NCBI RefSeq assembly: GCF_045209745.1
Contig: NZ_CP109273.1
Span: forward strand, 2,666,001 to 2,730,000
Reading direction: 5' to 3'
Origin: Micromonospora sp045209745
Lineage (GTDB): Bacteria; Actinomycetota; Actinomycetes; Mycobacteriales; Micromonosporaceae
Length of the DNA: 64,000 bases
The number at the start of each line of letters is the position of its first letter. Within the stretch, counting starts at the first letter, position 1. The notes below the pieces were generated by a model. It saw nothing but the letters and a program-made list of their open reading frames with translations. It was not told where the DNA came from and searched no databases. Of this stretch, positions 58,186 to 64,000 are shown one piece after another. Both the position numbers and the translations under genes were made by a program.

Positions 58186-59940
58186 TTAGTGCAGGACTGT
58201 GGGGGGTTCGGCTAGGTGGGGGGTCAGGGGGGTTTTGGGGATCAGCCAGCTTGTGGTGGGGGACTGGTCTTGGTTCACCCGCCAGTCGCGGGAGACCCGG
58301 TCTACCGCGATCGGGTAGATGGTCAGCGTTCCGTCCGGGTCGATGCGCAGCCGCAGGAACGACTTGGAGTCCTCAATGCCCTGGCCGGCGAAGAGCTCGT
58401 TGACGTTCACCCCGAACGAGCCCGCCACCAGCAAATACGCCGCCACCAGTTGGCTGGCGACCAGACCGATCACCGGGCCGTAGAGCACCGCTGCGGCGAC
58501 CGCCGGCAGTGGCCACGGCCAGTGATAGAACGGCAGCGCCAACCACGCCCACGTGCCGGCGGCCGCCAGGGCCACATGGGCCACGCCGTGTCCGACGCCG
58601 AGGATCCAGTGCCGTGCGTGACGCTTGCCGCTCGCGCTGGGCGGCTTGGCGAACAGGGCCGCTGCCAGCACGGTCACGAGCACCATCAGCACCAGCGGGA
58701 CGCTGAACAGCCGCTGGTCGGTGCTGTTGGACCAGTTCGCCGTCGCACCCGCCATGGCCAGCATCAGCAGGGTGTGCAGAGTGCCGAGCAGCGTGGTGAA
58801 GCCGGGATTGCGCAACGGCAGCCGGGGGAAGATGCCCCAGCCGTAGCGACGGGAGCGGGCCGCGTCCGGATAGCGGGCCACCAGGTCGTACGGCAGGGCA
58901 GCGCTGGCCCGCCGGGTCAGCGTGTCCCGCGGCGGCACCTCGATGCGCTCCGGCAGTTTGTGGGTGGGGTAGAGGTACGCGCCACCCCCGCCGGAGGTGA
59001 TCAGTTGCCGGTCCGGCCCGGAGTAACGGGCGTAGTGGTGCAGGTCGCCGGAGAGCATCAGCCGCACCTGCGCGCCGGTCGGGTCGATGATCGTCCGGAT
59101 GAAGTAGTCGATCGAGTCGTACGCCGCCGGGTGGTCGGCAGCCTTGACCCAGGTCGGCGCCGGAGCCGCGATGACCACCTTCGACTCCGGGCCGAGCCGC
59201 CGGGCCACCTCGTCGAAGTAGACCAGCTGCGGGTCGTCCAGGTATGAGCCGGACTGGTCGTCCACGCCGAGCAGCCACCACCCGGCCGGCAGTTCCACCG
59301 CGAAGTACGACCGTGACTGCCCGGTGCACCACCCGGCGAAATACCGGTCCCGGGAGCGGACGAACAACCGCAGGAACGCCGTCAGGCCGTCGTACCAGTC
59401 GTGGTTGCCGGGCACCGCGAAGAGCGTGGGTTTCTCGGGCGGCACCACCGGCAGTGCGGCCTGGTAGGGGCCCTTGCACCGGTCCTCATACGAGGCGTAG
59501 GCCGCCGACGGGTATACCTGGTCGCCGCCCATCACCAGGGTCTGCGCCCGGGGCAGCCGGTGCCCGTCCACGGTCAGCTCCGGCTGCGCCAGCAGGTACG
59601 CCACCGAGTACGTGGCGTTGAAGCCGTCACCAAGGTCGGCGACGTAGTCGAGCCACAGCCCGCCGTCCGGTCCGATCTGGCGGAAGATGTCGTCGCCGAA
59701 CGCGTTCTGCAACTCGCGCTTGTCCAGGTACGCCCCGAAGAGCATCGCCAGCAGCGTCCGGATGCCGGTGCTGATCAGCAGGAACGGCGCCAGCCACGGC
59801 ACCGGCTTGCGCGGCGTGAAGCCCAACTCCAGGGGGTCGGTGCTGCGCGGCCGAGGGGCGGCGCGTTCGCTGGATGGTGCACGGTCAGGACGTTCGTTCG
59901 CCTCGCCCTGGCGGTCGGGGTCGTCGCGTTCGTCGCTCAC
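58186..59940 (-). CDS. Membrane-anchored metallophosphoesterase
   Basis: A 584-residue protein. An N-terminal cytoplasmic stretch and one helix (about 50-68) precede a calcineurin-like domain with DYVADLGDGFNATY, LVMGGDQVYPS, AVPGNHDWYDG and LMLSGDLHHYARY, the dinuclear metal motifs. The C-terminal half has about five membrane helices (about 390-540). This fusion of phosphoesterase and membrane domain is known in actinobacteria; substrate unknown. GTG 59940 (VSDERDDPDR) gives a start without the odd MIGCGTTLRR extension. Confidence 0.85.
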   Translation of the reverse strand: MSDERDDPDRQGEANERPDRAPSSERAAPRPRSTDPLELGFTPRKPVPWLAPFLLISTGIRTLLAMLFGAYLDKRELQNAFGDDIFRQIGPDGGLWLDYVADLGDGFNATYSVAYLLAQPELTVDGHRLPRAQTLVMGGDQVYPSAAYASYEDRCKGPYQAALPVVPPEKPTLFAVPGNHDWYDGLTAFLRLFVRSRDRYFAGWCTGQSRSYFAVELPAGWWLLGVDDQSGSYLDDPQLVYFDEVARRLGPESKVVIAAPAPTWVKAADHPAAYDSIDYFIRTIIDPTGAQVRLMLSGDLHHYARYSGPDRQLITSGGGGAYLYPTHKLPERIEVPPRDTLTRRASAALPYDLVARYPDAARSRRYGWGIFPRLPLRNPGFTTLLGTLHTLLMLAMAGATANWSNSTDQRLFSVPLVLMVLVTVLAAALFAKPPSASGKRHARHWILGVGHGVAHVALAAAGTWAWLALPFYHWPWPLPAVAAAVLYGPVIGLVASQLVAAYLLVAGSFGVNVNELFAGQGIEDSKSFLRLRIDPDGTLTIYPIAVDRVSRDWRVNQDQSPTTSWLIPKTPLTPHLAEPPTVLH

Positions 59941-60085
59941 CCGCCGCAGCGTAGTCCCGCACCCGATCATCCGCTGTCCGGTAAACGTCCAGATAGCGGC
60001 CGATGTCCCGTTGGCGGTCGGACGGCTGGGAGAGGGTATCCCGTTCGGTCGGGGACCGTGGGGTGCCGTACACTTGCTGATCGTT

Positions 60086-60159
60086 GCCGCCTTAGCTCAG
60101 TCGGCTAGAGCGACGCACTCGTAATGCGTAGGTCGACGGTTCGATTCCGTCAGGCGGCT
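60086..60159 (+). tRNA. tRNA-Thr (anticodon CGU)
   Basis: A complete 74-nt cloverleaf without encoded CCA. The acceptor stem gccgcct pairs with aggcggc, the anticodon stem acgca/tgcgt encloses loop ctcgtaa with anticodon CGT (Thr, codon ACG), and the T-arm contains ggttcgattcc. An integrase gene faces its 3' end 18 nt downstream, so the gene serves as attachment site for island 2. Confidence 0.96.
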
Positions 60160-60176
60160 CGGCACGGAAGCCCAGG

Positions 60177-61311
60177 TCATTGGCCTGGGCTTCGCCGTTT
60201 CCCAAGGTCAATCACACCGCCGTCGGTGGTGTCGGTCCGCAGATAGTCCGCACCCCGCGCCGCGAACGCTTCGTCCAGTCGGGTGGCAACCGCGTCCAGG
60301 TCGTCACCGAACAGGCCCGCGTACACGTCCAAGGTCATCGACGCCGACGCGTGCCCGAGAATCCGCTGCACCGCCTTCACATTGGCACCAGCCGCCACCG
60401 CCAGACTCGCCGCTGTGTGCCGCAGGTCGTGGGGAGTCACACCGGCCAGCCCGACCGACGCCGCCGCTGGCGCGAAGACCCGTGATCGGAAGTTGGTGTT
60501 CCTCAGCGGCCCACCGTTGGGCGCGGTGAACACCAGCTCCTCTCGGCGCTTCCCGGCCACGTGCGCGGCCAGCTCGTCGACGAGGAACCGTGGAATCGGC
60601 ACCGACCGCCGCTGGTGATTCTTCGGTGTGCCCTCCACCAGCTCCCCGCCGACCTCTGCGAAGGCCACGGCCACCGTCACCCGACGCCGCAGCAGGTCCA
60701 GCCGCGACACCCGCAGCGCCGACGCCTCACCCCACCGCAACCCGGTGTAGGCCAGGAATCGCACCAGCAAGCCGTACCGACCGCACGCCTCCGCGAGCCT
60801 CGCCACCTGGTCGTGGTCGAGGAACACCGGTTCCTCCTTGACCACCCGAGGCAGCCAGATGCCCTCTGCCGGATTCCGGGACATGCGCCCATCCCGCACG
60901 GCATGGGCCAGAACCAGCGACAGCACCCGATGCGCGTACCGGACCGTTGCCGGGGCGAGGCCGGACGCGGTGAGCCGCTGTACCCAGGCCGCGACCTCCG
61001 CGTACGAGACTGCCGAAAGCGGGAAGCCCTCCCAGGTCGGAAAGATTTGCCGCCGCAACGCCACCTCGTACCGGGCACGGGTTGTCGGCTTGAGCTGCAC
61101 CTGAGCCGCCATCCACTGGGTCGCCCGCGTGCCCACCGTCACCCGTGCCCGAGCGGGGCCGATCCAGTCGCCCCGGGAAAATGGCTGCCTTGGCAGATGC
61201 TTCCCACCGTTCCGCGTCCGACTTCCTGTCGAAGTGCCGAGCGATCTCTTTGCCCGAGGCATCCCGGACCCGCGCCCGCCACTTCCGGTTAGGCCGCTTC
61301 TCGAGGCTCAC
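60177..61311 (-). pseudogene. int: Tyrosine recombinase (integrase) of the tRNA-Thr element, frameshifted
   Basis: The catalytic part (about 360 codons in one frame) is complete: YTGLRWGEASAL (box I Arg), TPHDLRHTAASLAVAAGAN (His-x-x-Arg) and HASASMTLDVYAGL (His and Tyr nucleophile). The true N-terminus MSLEKRPNRKWRARVRDASG (GTG 61311) lies in another frame and meets the catalytic frame near 61171-61181 at a ccccgggaaaa stretch (forward strand), so a 1-nt indel interrupts the gene. The expected junction is KAA...RGDWIGPARARVTVG. A sequencing error in the homopolymer cannot be excluded. It lies 2 nt from xis, and its C-terminus faces tRNA-Thr. Confidence 0.85.
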
Positions 61312-61313
61312 GT

Positions 61314-61499
61314 TTACCCCGCCTGCTTGGCGAGCCAGGCCCGTACGTCCACCGGGTCATAGCGCAGGTGCCGACCGACCCGAGACGCCCGAGGCCCGAT
61401 CCGTCGGTACCGCCACTGATAGAGGGTGCTCACCGGCACGCCGAGGAACGTCGATACGTCCTCAGCCGTCCAAAGCGGTTCGATGGTCCGGGTCCTCAT
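61314..61499 (-). CDS. xis: Excisionase-like helix-turn-helix protein
   Basis: A 61-residue MerR-type winged-helix protein: WTAEDVSTFLGVPVSTLYQW and HLRYDPVDVRAWLAKQAG, the standard excisionase / DNA-binding domain of actinomycete integrative elements. AGGAGGGAG before ATG 61499 is strong. The start overlaps the rep stop (ATGA) and the stop is 2 nt from the int start, so rep-xis-int is one operon. Confidence 0.92.
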   Translation of the reverse strand: MRTRTIEPLWTAEDVSTFLGVPVSTLYQWRYRRIGPRASRVGRHLRYDPVDVRAWLAKQAG

Positions 61500-62450
61500 G
61501 CTGCTCCCTCCTGGGGTGTGACGGTTGCCGAAACATCGGGCGGTGCCTGGTTGCGTTTCGCGGCGTCTAGTTGGGTGCACCATTGGATGCGTTCAGAGAT
61601 GGCGCGCAGGACCCGATGCCCGAGGGGTGCAACGTCCGGGTCGGTCGGCCTGGCGAGTTCCCAGGCGTGGCGCTGCTCGCCGCCCGGCGGGGCGGTGTTG
61701 GCGTCGGTGGTGACGCCAAGCAGGGCCTTGACCCACTCGCGGCGGTCGGCGCGATGGTCGGTGAGAGTCTTGCCGGACCATTGCCGGGAGATGAGGACGC
61801 GTCGGCCGCCGATGCCGAGGGTTTCCCGTTTGTGGACCTTGTTCTTGCAGTTGCCCGGCGGCAGTCCCTGCTTCGCTTTCTTGGGCTGGACGCCGTAGAG
61901 CAGCCAGTTGGCGCACCCGCTCCGAACAAGGCGTGTGCCGCAGCTCTGCCCACAGCCGTTCCAGGTGGGCGCGTTGCCGTCCGGTGGTCACGTCGTGGCA
62001 GTCGGCGGCTTGCTTGGTGAGGAATTTGGTGATGTAGCCGACGCAGCGGTCGGCGTCCGTGGTGCCGGCGAGCACGCCTTTGGCGTCGACCTGGGCACCG
62101 AAGCGTGCGACGTGCACCGGGGAGGCGTCGGGGTCGGCGTCGACCAGGTCCAGGGCGTCATCCCACGATGGCAGCAGCAGCCCGGTGGCCGGGTCGGTGT
62201 AACCGGCGGCGTCAGCGTCCCACTGCGGCGCCCTCCCCTGCTCGTAGATCCGCGCGTCGATCGAAGGCCACCACACCTGGTGATACGTCGCGGCGGCGAC
62301 CTGACGCACCAGCGCCCGAGGGATGGTGCCCCGGATGGCGAAGTGCGCGTGCGAAGCCAACCGGCGCTGCGGCTCAACGGCACCGGCGTACTGGACGTTC
62401 CAGCCGACCGCCCGACGCAGGTTCTGCCATAACCGATCAAGGCGGCCCGC
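61496..62450 (-). pseudogene. RepSA-like replication initiator, 5'-truncated and frameshifted
   Basis: The reverse strand reads RLDRLWQNLRRAVGWNVQYA, RLASHAHFAIRGTIPRALVR and VAAATYHQVWWP, then YITKFLTKQAADCH, all typical of RepSA-type initiators of actinomycete integrative elements. Near 61925 an extra base breaks the frame; the other frame continues CANWLLYGVQPKKAKQGLPP to RVLRAISERIQWCTQLDAAK and ends overlapping xis. The N-terminal third is missing: homology starts near 62450, next to the direct repeat and the hydrolase cassette. Thus autonomous replication functions are lost. Confidence 0.85.
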
Positions 62451-62510
62451 AAGCGGGCCGCGCCGGCCCGGCCCCGGCCTGCTGGCGACCTCCGGCCGGC
62501 ATCGGCCGGG

Positions 62511-62589
62511 CCGGCCGGCCACACTGACGGGACACAAGACCTCGAAGACCTCTGGGCTCCGCCCCGAACCCCGGCCCTCCTCAGAGATC
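62511..62589. repeat. Direct repeat of about 79 bp flanking the hydrolase gene, left copy
   Basis: The sequence from ccggccggccac to ctcctcagagatc matches 63690-63769 at about 85% by eye, including the identical core cctctgggctccgccccgaa. It covers the stop codon of the hydrolase gene. With the right copy it frames a 1.18-kb unit. Confidence 0.8.
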
Positions 62590-63543
62590 AGGTCTCAGCG
62601 GCAAGCGGCGCTGTAGCCAGGTGACGATGAGTTCGTCGAAGCCCGGAGCCCGCTCGGCAGGAGCGTAGCGGCCCTGCTTGACCTGCGTGGGTCCCTTGCC
62701 CGTGTAGACGCGAATGTTGTGGTCAGCGCAGGGAAAGACCACCATCGCGTGATCGGCATGGCGTGCATCCTTCAGGGTGTTACTGATGGCGCGCACGCTC
62801 GCCTCTACCGGCACCAGCAGGTCATCGGCGCCGAAGATTGCCAGCAGCGGGCATTTTAGGGCTGCCAGCGCCGGGGCAGGGTCGTAGTCAGCGATGCCCG
62901 CGATGAAGGCGATGGACTGGGGTGTTGTTCCGGCGAGTAGCGGATACCAGGGGGCGGCATGCCAGTGCGCTTGCGCGGCGTGCACTCGCGCCGGGTCGTC
63001 GCCTGACTGAACCCGCTGAATCTGGTCGTGTAGCAGAACAAGCGCCTGCCGGATGTCCGCGCTGCTGAAGCCCTCCGCCGCGAATTGGTGGCGGAGCCGG
63101 TACTCCTCCTGAACTCGCACGCTCACGCCCGGCCCCGACACCGTCACCACCGCCGCTACCTTGTCGTCCGCTGACGCCGCCAGTTGCGCCACCCAGCCTC
63201 CCTGGCTGCCCCCGATCAGCGCGACCGCATCGGATAGCACGTCCTCGCGGCTTCTCACGGCCTGGACCGCAGCCACGGTCTCCTCAGCGCGGTCGGCCAT
63301 GGTCTGACGGGTCCAATCGCCCGTTGAGGCTCCAGAACCGGGCTTGTCATAGGCAAGGCTCGCAAAGCCGGCTGCGGCAAGCCTCGTCTGCCACGGCCCC
63401 TGGTTGCGACCACCCGGACCAGAGCCTTCGACGAAGACCACTGCCGGGTACGGACCCAGCCAGGGCGGTCGGACGAAATCGCCGGCCAGCTCGTTCCCGT
63501 CGTCCTCGAACGACAGCTCCGCAGTCACAGGCTCGAACAACAC
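62581..63543 (-). CDS. Alpha/beta hydrolase (dienelactone hydrolase/acyl esterase-like), cargo gene
   Basis: A 320-residue alpha/beta hydrolase: oxyanion region FVEGSGPGGRNQGPWQTRLA, nucleophile Ser113 in LIGGSQGGWVAQ, acid in IFGADDLLVPVE, His in CADHNIRVYT. The pattern 'GSGPGG' and 'YDKPGSG' is that of the serine hydrolase group including BAAT/acyl-CoA thioesterase-like and S9-type esterases. It has no signal peptide. GTG 63543 is the start. It sits between 79-bp direct repeats where the rep 5' end should be, so it probably arrived as a unit. Substrate not predictable. Confidence 0.82.
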   Translation of the reverse strand: MLFEPVTAELSFEDDGNELAGDFVRPPWLGPYPAVVFVEGSGPGGRNQGPWQTRLAAAGFASLAYDKPGSGASTGDWTRQTMADRAEETVAAVQAVRSREDVLSDAVALIGGSQGGWVAQLAASADDKVAAVVTVSGPGVSVRVQEEYRLRHQFAAEGFSSADIRQALVLLHDQIQRVQSGDDPARVHAAQAHWHAAPWYPLLAGTTPQSIAFIAGIADYDPAPALAALKCPLLAIFGADDLLVPVEASVRAISNTLKDARHADHAMVVFPCADHNIRVYTGKGPTQVKQGRYAPAERAPGFDELIVTWLQRRLPLRPDL

Positions 63544-63589
63544 CCCGTCAACCGTACGAGGTGCCTGCTACCCCTCGCATCCTTGGTCG

Positions 63590-63695
63590 CCGTGCCATCC
63601 ACGTGCCAGTAGCCCGTACCCCCGACGGTCGCCAGCGGGCACGAATGGTCCCCACATCCTGCGGCTGGCCTGCCCCACCAGGGCCTTGTCCGGCC
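63590..63695 (-). repeat. Dispersed repeat of about 105 bp, copy 2
   Basis: Matches 27308-27412 (see there). Here it directly precedes, and slightly overlaps, the right copy of the 79-bp direct repeat. The 15 nt before it (ctcgcatccttggtc) are only vaguely like the tRNA-Thr piece that precedes copy 1. Confidence 0.75.
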
Positions 63696-63769
63696 GGCCA
63701 CGCTTCGGGACGACAAGACCTCTTAGAACCTCTGGGCTCCGCCCCGAACCCCGACCCTCCTCAGAGATC
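63690..63769. repeat. Direct repeat of about 79 bp flanking the hydrolase gene, right copy
   Basis: Same orientation as 62511-62589. The GC-rich cctctgggctccgccccgaa core is identical. The stretch 63770-63923 after it holds no gene I can support. Confidence 0.8.
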
Positions 63770-63923
63770 CGCCAAGCCCCTGAGCCCGCTACCCCTGCTG
63801 CCACCGGCGGAGCCGGTAAATCCGAGGCGGGTCAGGTTCTCTGTTGGCACGTGACTCAGCACCTGGTCGAAGCCGACGACCAGTGCGCTAGTGGACCGAG
63901 CGAACGACTCCTACCATGAGCCG

Positions 63924-64000
63924 ATGATTGAGCAGAGCCAGCGACGCGTTCCTGTGCCGGTCGCCGCCGCCTCCGTGATTTTGCTCGTGGCGGCCGCGCT
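63924..64000 (+). CDS. Possible membrane/secreted protein, 5' end only
   Basis: From ATG 63924 an open frame reads MIEQSQRRVPVPVAAASVIL followed by LVAAA to the window end. A short basic N-terminus followed by a hydrophobic stretch looks like a signal peptide or membrane helix. No ribosome-binding site is clear. Too short to name. Confidence 0.4.
   Translation, partial: MIEQSQRRVPVPVAAASVILLVAAA

Noticed and set aside
1..64000. CRISPR array
   Set aside because: No series of regularly spaced identical repeats with unique spacers; all repeats seen are tandem coding repeats or paired direct repeats.

Overview
The window is chromosomal DNA of a high-GC actinomycete. Codon use, many GTG starts, a BldG switch, H+-pyrophosphatase, a Tad pilus cluster, type VII secretion genes and an MFS-thymidylate kinase fusion fit Micromonosporaceae, probably Micromonospora or a close relative. 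This rests on gene content only; no database was searched.

Layout. Positions 1-1832 hold a RarD-type permease (cut by the window edge), a GNAT acetyltransferase and a small 4-TM membrane protein. Positions 1894-9430 are a partial type VII secretion locus: EccE, two WXG100 proteins, a mycosin and a long SseB-domain protein with a small partner. Next come an alpha/beta hydrolase whose nucleophile position is Gly, two secreted M6 (immune inhibitor A-like) metalloproteases in tandem, acetyl-CoA synthetase, a degenerate Fic-fold protein and a HAD-IB phosphatase. Beside the phosphatase lies a 6C small RNA with three C-loop hairpins. Downstream, 30866-36224 is a compact Tad/Flp operon (cpaE-tadA-tadB-tadC-pilin-tadE-tadE/G). 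Then follow a DEAD/H helicase, bldG and its anti-sigma partner, hppA, topA, a FAD sugar oxidase with a divergent TetR regulator, a PLP aldolase, MFS-tmk, holB, a trio of type VII-like small proteins, ricT and a metallophosphoesterase. The acs / HAD / 6C RNA / tad / helicase / bldG / hppA / topA / tmk / holB order matches the conserved order I recall from Streptomyces and, in part, Mycobacterium.

Two accessory islands break this backbone. Island 1 (about 20.6-27.9 kb, remnants to about 28.1 kb) sits at the 3' end of the 6C RNA. The loop, right arm and U-tract of the last 6C hairpin are repeated exactly (26 nt) at 27852-27877, and a tyrosine recombinase C-terminal remnant lies just beyond. The island carries remnant small genes of an actinomycete integrative element, a compact sdpC-sdpA-sdpB operon (SDP-like cannibalism toxin), a frameshifted SARP regulator and broken gene pieces. 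The SdpC homologue has an insert of eight cysteines spaced exactly five residues apart. The SdpB homologue is fused to a DCC (DGDCGFC) thiol-disulfide oxidoreductase domain. No SdpI-like immunity gene is visible. I consider this the most interesting system in the window.

Island 2 begins at tRNA-Thr(CGU) at 60.09 kb. It holds a frameshifted integrase, an excisionase, a truncated and frameshifted RepSA-like initiator, and a hydrolase gene flanked by direct repeats of about 79 bp. A 17-nt piece of the same tRNA and a repeat of about 105 bp link island 2 to the right part of island 1.
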